DNA of 64,000 bases, from the NCBI RefSeq assembly GCF_001484765.1, contig NZ_KQ947377.1:456795-520794 (forward strand), given 5' to 3'. Both the position numbers and the translations under genes were made by a program. The notes under the pieces are model-generated. The model saw only the letters and a list, made by a program, of their open reading frames with translations, ran no database searches and had not been told where the DNA came from. Every line of letters begins with the position of its first letter. Position 1 is the stretch's first letter. This DNA is from Entomohabitans teleogrylli. Lineage in GTDB: Bacteria > Pseudomonadota > Gammaproteobacteria > Enterobacterales > Enterobacteriaceae. Of this stretch, positions 36,278-49,374 are shown piece by piece.

Positions 36278-37621
36278 ATGAAAAACAAAATCAATAAAAA
36301 TACACTAACGATAACAAACCGACCGCTCCTGACAATATTAATATCATTTATGTTTATATCTCCCGGGTATAGCGCCTTCGATTCCTGTAAAGAATACTGG
36401 CATGCAGACGGAAAAGTAAAAAAGAAGGCTTGCAAAAAAGATAGCGAATACCAGCGAATCGATAAAAACATTTATGTCCTTTATGATAATAAGATCTGGT
36501 ATCCGATATCTGATAACAAAACCTACAATCAAAGAAAGTCATGTACCTCGGTCATTTGCATGGCCCCAAATATGAACATTCTCCCTGAAATTCGTCGGGA
36601 AAAAACACATTATTACTTGCTTGATATTAATCCACAAAAAATAAAAACCTTCAATAAAGAAAACTCATGCCTGAGAAAATTTTACATCTCAGATAATGTC
36701 AATGTTTACTATAATGACAAAAAAATTAAAGGCGCAGATCCACTAACCTTTCAGCTGTACCATCCTGAAAATAAATACCAGGAGGATCTGGGCTGCCAGC
36801 TGGCCTGGGATAAAAATAATATTTATATGAACGGTATTTCTCTGAATGTTCAGGTTACCGGCAAAGTACGAGTTATTAATTCCTCATTTATCAGCACTGG
36901 CCAGCACATATACGCAGTTAACTGGCCAGAAGACAGAACCAGCCCGGTACACCTGACTCTTCGCAGAGATGTCTCCACCGATCTTGACGTTCTTCCTGGT
37001 ACAGGCCTGTCAGCGGATCAAAATAATCTCTTTTATCACCAGCAAATAATAGAATCTTTATCAGGCTCAAAGCCTGTTGCCGTTCAAAAAACCTGCCCAA
37101 TTCCCGGCTACCCTTTGTTAAGATGTGTCCCCTCAGAGGATTCTACTTTCACTGATTACTACATTACCCGAACCAATAAAAATTTATGGATACAAAGAAA
37201 CATACCAACAAACCTCAAAAAAATAGCTATCACACCACAGGATAATATTCACTACTTCAGAATTTCTTATAAACATTACATTATTATCAATAACGCCCTC
37301 TACAGCCTGAATGACTATCTGAGCAACGACTCACACCAAAAACACAATCCGTTTATTTTTTCCGATTTCCTGATGAGTTATTACAGCGAAAATTTTATCG
37401 ACAGATATGGTGTCATTCTCAGCACATCCGAAGATCGGACCATCGCAAACCGCCGCTCTCTAACCAATACTAGTGAAAAAAAACAATACAATTTACGTCA
37501 TGAAAAATATAACAAAAAAACCGGGGAAATTATTTTGCGTGATAACACTCATCGCTACTACATACAAGATGAAAAACTGGAAAAAATTGAGGACATAAGA
37601 ACTAAAAAACACACAAAATAA
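36278..37621 (+). CDS. Secreted DKNYY-type repeat protein, function unknown
   Basis: This 447-residue protein has no E. coli counterpart at this locus. The start was set at ATG 36278 because AGGGAA lies 5 bases before it; ATG 36251 is an alternative. The signal peptide ends near YSA (residue 33). The mature protein has eight cysteines, an even number fitting disulfides. Repeats of the DKNYY type are visible: IDKNIYVLYDNKIWY (61–75), ISDNVNVYYNDKKIKGADP (137–155, the clearest), AWDKNNIYMNG (176–186) and ADQNNLFYHQQII. Base composition is far more AT-rich than its neighbours, with many ATA and AGA codons, which suggests acquisition by transfer. It is transcribed against glmU and toward atpC. 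Confidence 0.85.
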   Translation: MKNKINKNTLTITNRPLLTILISFMFISPGYSAFDSCKEYWHADGKVKKKACKKDSEYQRIDKNIYVLYDNKIWYPISDNKTYNQRKSCTSVICMAPNMNILPEIRREKTHYYLLDINPQKIKTFNKENSCLRKFYISDNVNVYYNDKKIKGADPLTFQLYHPENKYQEDLGCQLAWDKNNIYMNGISLNVQVTGKVRVINSSFISTGQHIYAVNWPEDRTSPVHLTLRRDVSTDLDVLPGTGLSADQNNLFYHQQIIESLSGSKPVAVQKTCPIPGYPLLRCVPSEDSTFTDYYITRTNKNLWIQRNIPTNLKKIAITPQDNIHYFRISYKHYIIINNALYSLNDYLSNDSHQKHNPFIFSDFLMSYYSENFIDRYGVILSTSEDRTIANRRSLTNTSEKKQYNLRHEKYNKKTGEIILRDNTHRYYIQDEKLEKIEDIRTKKHTK

Positions 37622-37644
37622 CCCAAAAGCTATACTTGCCAATA

Positions 37645-37674
37645 AAAAAAAGCCAGTCGTTTGACTGGCTTTTC
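37645..37674. terminator. Bidirectional terminator of the atp operon and the DKNYY gene
   Basis: AAAAAA-AGCCAGTC, loop GTTT, GACTGGCT-TTT. The 8-bp stem has A and T runs on both sides, ends the atp operon after atpC and also faces the convergent gene. Confidence 0.92.
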
Positions 37675-37693
37675 CACATACTACAGGCCGGTA

Positions 37694-38113
37694 TTACATC
37701 GCTTTTTTGGTCAATTCGATAACGCGCAGTTTGGCGATCGCTTTGGCCAGTTCCGCAGACGCCTGAGCGTAATCCACGTCACCGTGAGAACTCTTAATGT
37801 GCTCTTCTGCTTTGCGCTTCGATTCCAGGGCTCGCGCTTCGTCGAGATCCTGGCCGCGAATCGCGGTATCAGCCAGAACGGTCACGCTGCCAGGCTGCAC
37901 TTCAAGAATGCCGCCGGACAGATAGATAAACTCTTCATGACCGTGCTGCTTCACGATGCGGATCATACCAGGCTTAATGGCGGTGAGCAGCGGCGCGTGA
38001 CCCGGGTAAATACCCAGTTCACCTTCGCTACCCGTTACCTGAATTTTCTCAACCAGACCAGTAAACATTGCCTGTTCTGCGCTGACGACATCCAGGTGGT
38101 AAGTCATTGCCAT
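37694..38113 (-). CDS. atpC: ATP synthase epsilon subunit
   Basis: Epsilon is part of the rotor stalk of F1 and inhibits ATP hydrolysis. It has 139 residues, as in E. coli. The N-terminal beta sandwich ([43 protein letters not shown]) is followed by two C-terminal helices ([21 protein letters not shown]) that can extend into the F1 head. It is the last gene of the operon, 20 bp after atpD. Confidence 0.98.
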   Translation of the reverse strand: MAMTYHLDVVSAEQAMFTGLVEKIQVTGSEGELGIYPGHAPLLTAIKPGMIRIVKQHGHEEFIYLSGGILEVQPGSVTVLADTAIRGQDLDEARALESKRKAEEHIKSSHGDVDYAQASAELAKAIAKLRVIELTKKAM

Positions 38114-38133
38114 ATCACCCTCCAGTTAAGGCG

Positions 38134-40406
<2,273 letters not shown>

Positions 40407-40457
40407 GAGCTTCTCCTCTGTGCCAGAAGGCCTGCTTAACAGCAGGCCATCCGACCA

Positions 40458-41999
40458 TTACCAGGATTGGGTTGCTTTGAACGAATCGAGGATGCCTTTC
40501 AGCTTGCCTTCGATTTCGTCGTTATAGCCACCGGACTGGTTGATTTCCTGCATCAGCGGAGCATGATCACGGTCAACATAAGCCAACAGAGCGGCTTCGA
40601 AGCTGCCGATTTTCGCCAGTTCAACATCTTCCAGATAACCGCGCTCGGCCGCGAACAGCACCAGAGACTGCTGCGCAACGGACATTGGCGCATACTGTTT
40701 CTGTTTCAGCAGCTCGGTCACTTTCTGACCGTGGCTCAGCTGTTTACGGGTAGCATCATCAAGGTCGGATGCAAACTGAGAGAACGCTGCCAGTTCACGA
40801 TACTGCGCCAGCGCGGTACGGATACCGCCGGACAGTTTCTTCATGATCTTGGTCTGGGCTGCGCCACCGACACGGGATACCGAGATACCCGGGTTCACCG
40901 CAGGACGAATACCGGCGTTGAACAGGTTGGATTCCAGGAAGATCTGACCGTCGGTAATGGAGATTACGTTGGTCGGAACGAACGCGGAAACGTCACCCGC
41001 CTGGGTTTCGATAATCGGCAGTGCGGTCAATGAACCGGTTTTGCCCTTCACTTCACCTTTGGTGAAAGCTTCAACGTATTCAGCGTTAACGCGCGCAGCG
41101 CGCTCCAGCAGACGTGAGTGGAGGTAGAATACGTCGCCCGGGAATGCTTCACGTCCTGGCGGACGGCGCAGCAGCAGGGAGATCTGACGGTAAGCGACAG
41201 CCTGCTTAGACAGGTCATCGTAAACAATCAGCGCATCTTCGCCGCGGTCGCGGAAGTATTCGCCCATCGCACAGCCGGCATATGGCGCCAGGTACTGCAG
41301 TGCGGCGGATTCAGACGCGGTGGCAACCACAACGATAGTGTTTTGCAGCGCGCCGTGCTCTTCCAGCTTACGTACCACGTTAGAAATGGTGGACGCTTTC
41401 TGGCCGATAGCCACATAAATACATTTGATGCCGGAATCGCGCTGGTTGATGATGGCATCGATAGCCAGCGCGGTTTTACCGGTCTGACGGTCGCCGATAA
41501 CCAACTCACGCTGACCACGGCCGATCGGAATCATGGCGTCAACGGACTTGTAACCGGTCTGCACCGGCTGGTCGACAGACTGACGTTCGATTACGCCCGG
41601 AGCGATGGCTTCAACAGCGGAGAAGCCGTCGTGCTCAACCGGCCCTTTACCGTCGATAGGCGCACCCAGGGTGTTCACCACGCGGCCCAGCAGGCCGCGG
41701 CCAACCGGAACTTCCAGGATACGGCCAGTACACTTCACCTTCATGCCTTCGGCGAGGTCAGCGTACGGACCCATAACGACCGCACCGACAGAGTCGCGCT
41801 CAAGGTTCAGTGCGATAGCGTAACGGTTACCCGGCAGGGAGATCATTTCGCCCTGCATCACATCGGCCAGGCCGTGGACGCGGATGATACCGTCGCTTAC
41901 GGATACAATAGTACCTTCGTTGTGAGCTTCGCTCACCACGTTGAACTGATCGATTCGCTGCTTGATCAGTTCGCTGATTTCGGTGGAATTCAGTTGCAT
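40458..41999 (-). CDS. atpA: ATP synthase alpha subunit
   Basis: Alpha forms the F1 hexamer with beta and holds the non-catalytic nucleotide sites. It has 513 residues, as in E. coli. Walker A is GDRQTGKT. The conserved [18 protein letters not shown] precedes it, and the signature [17 protein letters not shown] with the catalytic-site arginine lies later. The C-terminal helical domain ends [10 protein letters not shown]. It starts 12 bp after atpH. Confidence 0.99.
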   Translation of the reverse strand: MQLNSTEISELIKQRIDQFNVVSEAHNEGTIVSVSDGIIRVHGLADVMQGEMISLPGNRYAIALNLERDSVGAVVMGPYADLAEGMKVKCTGRILEVPVGRGLLGRVVNTLGAPIDGKGPVEHDGFSAVEAIAPGVIERQSVDQPVQTGYKSVDAMIPIGRGQRELVIGDRQTGKTALAIDAIINQRDSGIKCIYVAIGQKASTISNVVRKLEEHGALQNTIVVVATASESAALQYLAPYAGCAMGEYFRDRGEDALIVYDDLSKQAVAYRQISLLLRRPPGREAFPGDVFYLHSRLLERAARVNAEYVEAFTKGEVKGKTGSLTALPIIETQAGDVSAFVPTNVISITDGQIFLESNLFNAGIRPAVNPGISVSRVGGAAQTKIMKKLSGGIRTALAQYRELAAFSQFASDLDDATRKQLSHGQKVTELLKQKQYAPMSVAQQSLVLFAAERGYLEDVELAKIGSFEAALLAYVDRDHAPLMQEINQSGGYNDEIEGKLKGILDSFKATQSW

Positions 42000-42011
42000 G
42001 CTCCAGTCCCC

Positions 42012-42545
42012 TTAAGACTGCAAGACGTCTGTCAGGCGCTCAAGACGGCCGCGTACGCTACCATCAATGACCATATCACCCGCGCGGATGATAACGCCTG
42101 CCATTACAGACTTATCAATTTTGCAATTCAGCTTTACTTTGCGTGACAGACGTTTTTCCATTGCGGCGCTAATCTTCGCAAGCTGGGCGTCATTCAACGC
42201 GCTGGCGGAAGTGACTTCCACTTCCACAGTAGCCTCGCGGGCTGCGCGTAACTGAATAAACTGCTCCAGAACATCAGGAAGTACCCGCAGACGCCCGTTT
42301 TCCGCCATAACCCGGATCAGGTTCTGGCCGTGGACGTCAAGCTGGTCACCACAAATTGAGTTAAACGACTCAGAGAGCGTTTCCGGCGCCAGCGCGCCAG
42401 AGAGAAGCTCGGCCATTTTCTCGTTCTGAGACACTTCAGCGGCAAACGCCAGCATCGACTGCCAGCGCTCGACATTCTGGTGTTCAACGGCAAAGTCAAA
42501 AGCTGCTTTGGCGTAGGGGCGAGCTACCGTAACAAATTCAGACAT
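42012..42545 (-). CDS. atpH: ATP synthase delta subunit
   Basis: Delta joins the top of F1 to the peripheral stalk (b2). It has 177 residues, as in E. coli. The N-terminal six-helix domain ([25 protein letters not shown]) binds the alpha N-terminus. The C-terminal part ([38 protein letters not shown]) is the family signature. It lies 14 bp after atpF. Confidence 0.98.
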   Translation of the reverse strand: MSEFVTVARPYAKAAFDFAVEHQNVERWQSMLAFAAEVSQNEKMAELLSGALAPETLSESFNSICGDQLDVHGQNLIRVMAENGRLRVLPDVLEQFIQLRAAREATVEVEVTSASALNDAQLAKISAAMEKRLSRKVKLNCKIDKSVMAGVIIRAGDMVIDGSVRGRLERLTDVLQS

Positions 42546-42559
42546 CAGCCCCTCCCTCC

Positions 42560-43030
42560 TTACAGTTCAGCGACCAGTTTATCGACGATGTCGCTGTTAG
42601 CAGCTTCATCCACGGAACGTTCAATGATCTTCTCGGCGCCAGCCACTGCCAGCATAGCAACCTGCTTACGCAGCTCTTCGCGAGCACGCTTACGCTCGGC
42701 GTCGATTTCCGCCTGCGCCTGCGCCACGATTTTGTTACGTTCCTGCTCTGCTTCGACTTTGGCATCGTCCAGGATTTGAGCGCGGCGTTTGTTCGCCTGC
42801 TCAATAATCACCTGGGCTTCCGCTTTCGCTTTTTTCAGCTGGTCGGTCGCGTTGACCTGGGCTAGATCAAGATCCTTTTTAGCTCGTTCTGCTGAAGCCA
42901 GACCGTCAGCAATCTCTTTCTGACGTTTTTCGATGGCAGCCATAATTGGCGGCCATACATACTTCATACAGAACAGAACGAACAGGACAAACGCGATGGC
43001 CTGGCCGAGGATTGTTGCGTTAAGATTCAC
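42560..43030 (-). CDS. atpF: ATP synthase subunit b
   Basis: Subunit b forms the dimeric peripheral stalk. It has 156 residues. The single N-terminal membrane helix ([26 protein letters not shown]) is followed by a long charged Ala/Glu/Lys-rich helix that pairs as a right-handed coiled coil, ending [11 protein letters not shown]. It lies 62 bp after atpE. Confidence 0.98.
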   Translation of the reverse strand: MNLNATILGQAIAFVLFVLFCMKYVWPPIMAAIEKRQKEIADGLASAERAKKDLDLAQVNATDQLKKAKAEAQVIIEQANKRRAQILDDAKVEAEQERNKIVAQAQAEIDAERKRAREELRKQVAMLAVAGAEKIIERSVDEAANSDIVDKLVAEL

Positions 43031-43045
43031 AGCACAATGCCTCTA

Positions 43046-43350
<305 letters not shown>

Positions 43351-43381
43351 TCAGTTAAAACGCAGTAGTGTTGTGTAAAAA

Positions 43382-44589
<1,208 letters not shown>

Positions 44590-44630
44590 GGTAGTGACTC
44601 CTGCTCCATTTTCGAGGAATGTCGCGTGTC

Positions 44631-44661
44631 GTATAAAACTGTCTTTATGGCTTCGAGTCAA
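44631..44661 (-). promoter_or_regulatory. atp operon proximal promoter
   Basis: On the minus strand CTTGACTCGAAG, then AGTTTTATACGACACGCG, matches the known E. coli atp (unc) promoter. The −35 is TTGACT (44656–44661). The −10 is TTTATA/TTATAC (44631–44637), at 18–19 bp spacing. Confidence 0.7.
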
Positions 44662-44679
44662 GCTTCAAAAAGCGGTCAA

Positions 44680-44707
44680 ATTATACGGGCCAGCCTCGTG
44701 ATTTCAA
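44680..44707 (-). promoter_or_regulatory. atp operon upstream promoter
   Basis: TTGAAA (44702–44707), a 16-bp spacer and a perfect TATAAT (44680–44685) on the minus strand, about 95 bp before atpI. Confidence 0.7.
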
Positions 44708-45206
44708 ACTATAAGTAGCAAAAAGGTGAATAAATGTTTAAATATTTTTCGGCACGCTCATTTTCTTATTTTTCAGGAAACTGGCGTTATTGCACAAAAA
44801 CAGTAAAAAGCCGAAATCCCGCACCAGAAAAGCGTGCCGGCGATCACATATTAAACAGAAAAATTCCATTCCTTTTGCACATAGTTCTGTTTATCTATCT
44901 ACCATCTCTATGATAAATAAGATAATTCGCAGCGACTCTTTTCAAAACATTCACTAACAGTGCAAAAACCATTCATTGACAAATAAGAATATATTTTAAC
45001 GGTTGCAACATATTCCACACAGCTGACTGATAGGAAGCTGATATTTTCGCTGTTGACTATTATTTTGGGTTAACAAAAAAAGCGACGTTAACCTCAGGAA
45101 AAACCAACGTTAATATATGGTTAAACGTAACTAACCATTTCCTGGACTCAGAAGGTGGATTTTAACGTTAGAGAAACATTTTTTTTCCGACTTTTTTTGA
45201 TAAATA

Positions 45207-45830
45207 TTAATTTTTTTGAGGTCTAATAATCACCAGATGACGTTCGCCAACCAGTTCCGGTACATTGAGCTGAACGATATCTGCAACCTGATAGCCCTGC
45301 GGCAACGCGGCGATTTCATCATCAGGACGCTGGCCCTTCAGGGCATAAAAACAGCCTTCTTCTCCTGGCAGGTGATGACACCAGTTCACCATATCCGCCA
45401 GCGAGGCAAATGCCCGGCTGATAACGCCGTCAAACGACGGCTGCGCCGGATACGCCTCCACCCTACTCTGCACCGGGGTAATATTTTCCAGCTTCAGCTC
45501 ATGCTGCACCTGGCGCAAAAAACGCACCCGTTTCCCCAGACTATCAAGCAACGTAAAATGCGCCTGCGGAAGTACTATCGCCAGCGGAATTCCCGGCAGC
45601 CCCGGTCCGGTTCCGACATCGATGAAACGGCCGCCTGTCAGTTGCGGCGCCACCACGATACTGTCGATAATATGGCGCACCAGCATTTCCCGGGGATCGC
45701 GCACTGAAGTCAGGTTATAGGCTTTGTTCCATTTGTGGAGCATATCCACATAGGCCAGTAACTGGTGTTTCTGATGATCAGGCAGTGAAATACCGGCGCT
45801 CTTAAGCAGACGATTGAGTTCATTCAACAC
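45207..45830 (-). CDS. rsmG: 16S rRNA (guanine-527-N7)-methyltransferase RsmG
   Basis: RsmG methylates G527 of 16S rRNA; loss gives low-level streptomycin resistance. The start was set at GTG 45830 ([16 protein letters not shown]), giving 207 residues as in E. coli GidB. The longer frame runs into the terminator between mnmG and rsmG and is not conserved. The SAM-binding motif is [15 protein letters not shown], and [15 protein letters not shown] is conserved. It follows mnmG by 58 bp with a terminator between them, so only read-through would reach it from mnmG. Confidence 0.95.
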   Translation of the reverse strand: MLNELNRLLKSAGISLPDHQKHQLLAYVDMLHKWNKAYNLTSVRDPREMLVRHIIDSIVVAPQLTGGRFIDVGTGPGLPGIPLAIVLPQAHFTLLDSLGKRVRFLRQVQHELKLENITPVQSRVEAYPAQPSFDGVISRAFASLADMVNWCHHLPGEEGCFYALKGQRPDDEIAALPQGYQVADIVQLNVPELVGERHLVIIRPQKN

Positions 45831-45844
45831 AGTCTTGAATCCAT

Positions 45845-45873
45845 AAAAAAAGAGGCCAGGTAACACCCGGCCT
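45845..45873 (-). terminator. Intrinsic terminator between mnmG and rsmG
   Basis: On the minus strand AGGCC-G-GGT, loop GTT, ACC-T-GGCCT, then CTTTTTTT. It starts 16 bases after the mnmG stop and ends 15 bases before rsmG, so it probably attenuates rsmG. Confidence 0.85.
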
Positions 45874-45888
45874 GGATAAGGGTTTTAA

Positions 45889-47778
45889 TCAGGCGCTGCG
45901 GCGCAGCAACCCCTGTTTTTTCAGCCACACCAACAGAATCGAGATCGCCGCCGGCGTGATCCCGGAGATACGCGATGCCTGGCCGATAGATGTTGGCTTA
46001 TGATCGTTAAGCTTGGCGATAACTTCATTCGACAGCCCGCTCACCTGGCGATAATCCAGAGTCGCCGGCAGCAGTGTGTTCTCATTGCGCTGCTGTCTTT
46101 CAATTTCATCCTGCTGGCGGGCGATATAGCCTGCGTATTTCACCTGGATCTCCACCTGCTCCGCCGCCTGAGTATCGCTCAGCGCCGGCGCGAACATCGG
46201 CAATGCCACCAGTTTGTCATAACTCATTTCCGGGCGGCGCAGCAGATCCTCGCCGCTGGCTTCCCGGGAAAGCGGCGAAATCAGTTGAGCGTTCACCTCA
46301 GCGACATTGTCCGCGCCGGGATGCACCCAGGTCTCTTTCAGCCGCTGGCGCTCACGTTCAATGTTTTCCAGCTTCTGGTTAAAACGCGCCCAGCGCACAT
46401 CATCCACCAGCCCCAGTTCCCGGCCCATCGCCGTCAGACGCAGGTCAGCGTTATCTTCACGCAGCATCAAACGGTATTCGGCGCGCGAGGTAAACATGCG
46501 ATACGGTTCTTTGGTGCCGAGAGTACACAGATCATCCACCAGAACCCCGAGATAGGCATCGGAACGGGCTGGCGCCCAACCCTCTTTCTCCGCCGCATAG
46601 AGGCCGGCGTTAAGCCCGGCCAGCAGCCCCTGGGCAGCGGCCTCTTCATAGCCAGTGGTGCCGTTGATCTGGCCGGCGAAGAACAGACCGTGAATATATT
46701 TGCTTTCCAGCGTTGGCTTAAGGTCGCGGGGATCGAAGAAATCATACTCGATAGCATAACCGGGACGGACAATTCTGGCGTTCTCCATCCCCTGCATAGA
46801 GCGCACGATCTGCATTTGTACGTCAAAAGGCAGGCTGGTAGAGATCCCGTTGGGGTAAATTTCGTTGCTGGTTAGCCCTTCCGGCTCCAGGAAGATCTGG
46901 TGCTGATTACGATCGGCAAAGCGCATCACCTTATCTTCGATAGACGGGCAATAACGCGGGCCGATCCCCTCGATGATCCCGGCATACATCGGGCTGCGAT
47001 CGAGATTATTACGGATCACATCGTGGGTTTTTTCGTTAGTGTGTGTGATGTAACACGGCATTTGCTGTGGGTGCTGGCTGGCATCCCCGAGGAAAGAGAA
47101 TACCGGCATCGGGTTATCGCCATGCTGTTGCGCCAGCACGCTGAAATCTATCGTTCGGGCATCTATGCGCGGCGGCGTCCCGGTCTTCAGGCGGTTGACC
47201 CGTAGCGGCAGTTCACGCAGTCGGCGGGCCAGAGGAACCGAAGGCGGATCGCCGGCACGGCCACCGCTGTAATTCTCCAGCCCAATATGAATTTTCCCGT
47301 CGAGGAATGTCCCCACTGTCAGCACCACAGCCCTGGCGCGGAATTTCAGCCCCATCTGGGTGACAGCCCCCACCACGCGATCGTTTTCAACGATCAGATC
47401 GTCAACCGCCTGCTGGAAGATCATCAGATTCGGCTGGTTCTCCAGCGCGGTACGTACCGCCTGCCTGTAAAGCACCCGATCCGCCTGAGCGCGGGTAGCC
47501 CGAACGGCGGGGCCTTTACTGGCGTTTAGTATCCTGAACTGAATACCGGCTTTATCGATCGCCTGTGCCATCAGACCGCCCAGCGCATCCACTTCCTTAA
47601 CCAGATGTCCTTTGCCAATACCACCGATCGCCGGGTTACATGACATTTGGCCCAGCGTATCAATGTTATGTGTCAATAACAGGGTCTGTTGACCCATACG
47701 GGCTGCGGCCATCGCGGCCTCAGTACCTGCATGACCCCCGCCAATGATAATGACGTCAAAAGGATCCGGATAAAACAT
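45889..47778 (-). CDS. mnmG: tRNA uridine-5-carboxymethylaminomethyl modification enzyme MnmG
   Basis: MnmG (GidA) is the FAD-dependent partner of MnmE in wobble uridine modification. It has 629 residues from ATG 47778 ([22 protein letters not shown]), as in E. coli. The FAD dinucleotide-binding [10 protein letters not shown] is at residues 13–22, [16 protein letters not shown] holds the conserved cysteine, and there is a second cysteine-bearing loop [10 protein letters not shown]. The C-terminal helical MnmE-binding domain follows. It is transcribed away from oriC, and its promoter activity is known to help origin opening in E. coli. Confidence 0.98.
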   Translation of the reverse strand: MFYPDPFDVIIIGGGHAGTEAAMAAARMGQQTLLLTHNIDTLGQMSCNPAIGGIGKGHLVKEVDALGGLMAQAIDKAGIQFRILNASKGPAVRATRAQADRVLYRQAVRTALENQPNLMIFQQAVDDLIVENDRVVGAVTQMGLKFRARAVVLTVGTFLDGKIHIGLENYSGGRAGDPPSVPLARRLRELPLRVNRLKTGTPPRIDARTIDFSVLAQQHGDNPMPVFSFLGDASQHPQQMPCYITHTNEKTHDVIRNNLDRSPMYAGIIEGIGPRYCPSIEDKVMRFADRNQHQIFLEPEGLTSNEIYPNGISTSLPFDVQMQIVRSMQGMENARIVRPGYAIEYDFFDPRDLKPTLESKYIHGLFFAGQINGTTGYEEAAAQGLLAGLNAGLYAAEKEGWAPARSDAYLGVLVDDLCTLGTKEPYRMFTSRAEYRLMLREDNADLRLTAMGRELGLVDDVRWARFNQKLENIERERQRLKETWVHPGADNVAEVNAQLISPLSREASGEDLLRRPEMSYDKLVALPMFAPALSDTQAAEQVEIQVKYAGYIARQQDEIERQQRNENTLLPATLDYRQVSGLSNEVIAKLNDHKPTSIGQASRISGITPAAISILLVWLKKQGLLRRSA

Positions 47779-47830
47779 GGTTAACTGCCTCGCGGTTGTG
47801 CGAATGAGGGTGACTAATCCCGGGGCGGGA

Positions 47831-47836
47831 ATTCTA
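47831..47836 (-). promoter_or_regulatory. Candidate mnmG promoter −10
   Basis: TAGAAT on the minus strand lies about 55 bp before mnmG, between mnmG and the oriC 13-mers. The −35 (TTTCTC) is weak. Confidence 0.45.
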
Positions 47837-47866
47837 CTCAACTTTAGTCGATCGAGAAAGCGCCAG

Positions 47867-48147
47867 GATCTTTGCTATTTAAAAGAAGATCTTTTTATTT
47901 AGAGATCTGTTCTATTGTGATCTTTTATTAAGATCGCCATGGTCTGTGGATAAGGCGGATTCCCTTTTTATGATCAAAAGGTTGCTCAGGATCGTTTGCT
48001 GTGAAAGATCGGTGATCCCGGCCCGTATAAGCTGGGATCAGAATGGCTGGTTATACACAACTCAAAAAGTGAACAACACTTGTTATCTGGATAACTACCG
48101 GTTGATCCAAGCTTCTTAAGCCAGTTATCCACAGAAAAAAAGATGAT
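47867..48147. other. oriC: Chromosomal replication origin oriC
   Basis: The layout is that of E. coli oriC between mnmG and mioC. AT-rich 13-mers are L GATCTTTTTATTT (47888–47900), M GATCTGTTCTATT (47904–47916) and R GATCTTTTATTAA (47919–47931). DnaA boxes are R1 TGTGGATAA (47945–47953), R2 TTATACACA (48051–48059), R3 TCTGGATAA (48086–48094, imperfect) and R4 TTATCCACA (48125–48133). A likely IHF site GATCAA-N4-TTG is at 47972–47984. Twelve GATC sites fall in these 281 bp, far above expectation, for Dam methylation and SeqA sequestration. Confidence 0.96.
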
Positions 48148-48149
48148 CT

Positions 48150-48599
48150 TTACATTTCAGGGAGTAATTTCACCCAGGATCCCAGCCATTCTTCCGCCGG
48201 ATCCTCCGGTATTTCATGATCGAGTATGTTGATCTTCAGTAGATCGCCGATCCGCGAAGCGCCGCATTGTGTTAACAGCGCATCCACTTTTTCTATTGCT
48301 CCGCAGAAGGTGTCGTATTCGCGACTACCAATGCCGATGGCGCCATAACTCAGCGCGCTCAAATCGGGACGCTGACTGGCGATATCGTCATACAGCGGCT
48401 GAAGATTATCAGGCAGGTCGCCGGCGCCGTGTGTGGAGCTCACCACCAGCCAGATCCCCTGCGGCTTCAGTTCCGCCAGTTGCGGACCATGCAAAACCGT
48501 AGCGCTGTGTCCCGCCTCCTGTAACTTATCCGCCAGGTGTTCGGCGACATACTCAGCACTCCCCAGCGTGCTGCCGCTGATCAGGGTTATCTCGGCCAT
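48150..48599 (-). CDS. mioC: Flavodoxin-like protein MioC
   Basis: MioC is a small FMN-binding flavodoxin, linked in E. coli to biotin synthase electron supply and, by its transcription through oriC, to initiation timing. It has 149 residues from ATG 48599 (MAEITLISGSTLGSAEYVAEHL). The FMN phosphate loop is SGSTLGSAEY, SSTHGAGDLPDN is the second flavin loop, and GIGSREYDTFCGA the third. The C-terminus DPAEEWLGSWVKLLPEM is two residues longer than in E. coli. It ends 17 bases from DnaA box R4. Confidence 0.96.
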   Translation of the reverse strand: MAEITLISGSTLGSAEYVAEHLADKLQEAGHSATVLHGPQLAELKPQGIWLVVSSTHGAGDLPDNLQPLYDDIASQRPDLSALSYGAIGIGSREYDTFCGAIEKVDALLTQCGASRIGDLLKINILDHEIPEDPAEEWLGSWVKLLPEM

Positions 48600-48661
48600 G
48601 GGCGATCCCGCAAAAATCAAATCGACGCGTATTGTACGCTGTGAGCGGGCTGGGATCTACC

Positions 48662-48670
48662 TGTGGATAA
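48662..48670 (-). promoter_or_regulatory. DnaA box in the mioC promoter region
   Basis: A perfect TTATCCACA on the minus strand lies 63 bp upstream of mioC. In E. coli the same box lets DnaA repress mioC transcription into oriC. Confidence 0.85.
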
Positions 48671-48762
48671 TATGGGTATACCTGGAGCGTCATGGATAAC
48701 GCGCCGATCGTGCGGCTGAGACATCACGATCGGCGGACGGCCCCGCCAGTACTGACAACCTG

Positions 48763-49221
48763 TCAGGGAGTGATGGTACGCATGATCGGGTTTTGCAGCG
48801 AGATCAAGGTTTCTGTGGATTGAATTTCGTCAATAGTCTGGATCTTGTTGATAAGTACCTGCTGGAGCGCATCAATGGATTTGCACATCACTTTAATAAA
48901 GATGCTGTAATGACCGGTGGTGTAATAGGCTTCGGTCACTTCTTCCAGACTTTCCAGCCTGGCCAGCGCCGATGGGTAGTCTTTGGCGCTTTTGAGGATG
49001 ATGCCGATAAAGCAGCAGACATCGTAGCCGAGGCGCTTCGGGCTAACATCGATACGAGCGCCGGTAATGATGCCCGCCTGTTTCATCTTCTCTACCCGGA
49101 CATGGATAGTCCCGGGGCTGACGGTGAACTGTTTAGCCAGTTCGGCATACGGTGTACGCGCATTCGCCATCAGCGCTTCCAGTATTCCGCGATCGAGATT
49201 GTCGATCTGATAATTTTCCAT
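48763..49221 (-). CDS. asnC: Transcriptional regulator AsnC (Lrp family)
   Basis: AsnC activates asnA when asparagine is scarce and represses its own gene. It has 152 residues, as in E. coli. The N-terminal HTH (IDNLDRGILEALMANARTPYAELAKQFTVSPGTIHVRVEKMKQAGII) and the C-terminal RAM ligand domain (EAYYTTGHYSIFIKVMC) are clear. AAGGAAAAGCG precedes the ATG. It is divergent from asnA with a 153-bp shared region. Its transcripts can continue through mioC into oriC. Confidence 0.97.
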   Translation of the reverse strand: MENYQIDNLDRGILEALMANARTPYAELAKQFTVSPGTIHVRVEKMKQAGIITGARIDVSPKRLGYDVCCFIGIILKSAKDYPSALARLESLEEVTEAYYTTGHYSIFIKVMCKSIDALQQVLINKIQTIDEIQSTETLISLQNPIMRTITP

Positions 49222-49261
49222 CGCTTTTCCTTATGGATAATATCGAATTACAATTTTTTAT

Positions 49262-49301
49262 AGCCTTATTTTAACGATTTTAAAAGCTATAAGGCTTTTT
49301 T
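49262..49301 (+). terminator. Leader stem-loop with T-tract upstream of asnA
   Basis: On the plus strand AGCCTTAT (49262–49269) pairs with ATAAGGCT (49289–49296), with inner TTTTA/TAAAA pairing, and is followed by TTTTTTG. It looks like an intrinsic terminator about 75 bp before asnA. It could attenuate asnA or block read-through from upstream; the role is uncertain. Confidence 0.6.
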
Positions 49302-49374
49302 GTTGTTGAATATTGAATTCATACCTCAATCTGTTGCTTAATCTCCGGTACAGGAATGACAGGAGTAAATAACA

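Larger units (their letters stand above)
44590..45206. other. rsmG–atpI intergenic region (617 bp, no gene)
   Basis: The region is AT-rich with no conserved open frame on either strand. The 120 bases nearest atpI hold the atp operon promoters. The rest (44720–45206) carries poly-T and poly-A tracts and, between 45069 and 45170, a cluster of GTTAAC/TAACGTTA words described under findings. Similar gaps exist at this place in E. coli. Confidence 0.6.

Noticed and set aside
41118..42146. A 342-codon plus-strand frame opposite atpA and atpH
   Set aside because: It is a shadow of the conserved atp genes and crosses the atpA–atpH junction without its own start signals or motifs.
45831..45866. N-terminal extension of RsmG
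   Set aside because: It would begin within the mnmG–rsmG terminator; the GTG at 45830 aligns with the E. coli start.
46000..46875. A 291-codon plus-strand frame opposite mnmG
   Set aside because: Antisense shadow; no recognisable domain or ribosome binding site.
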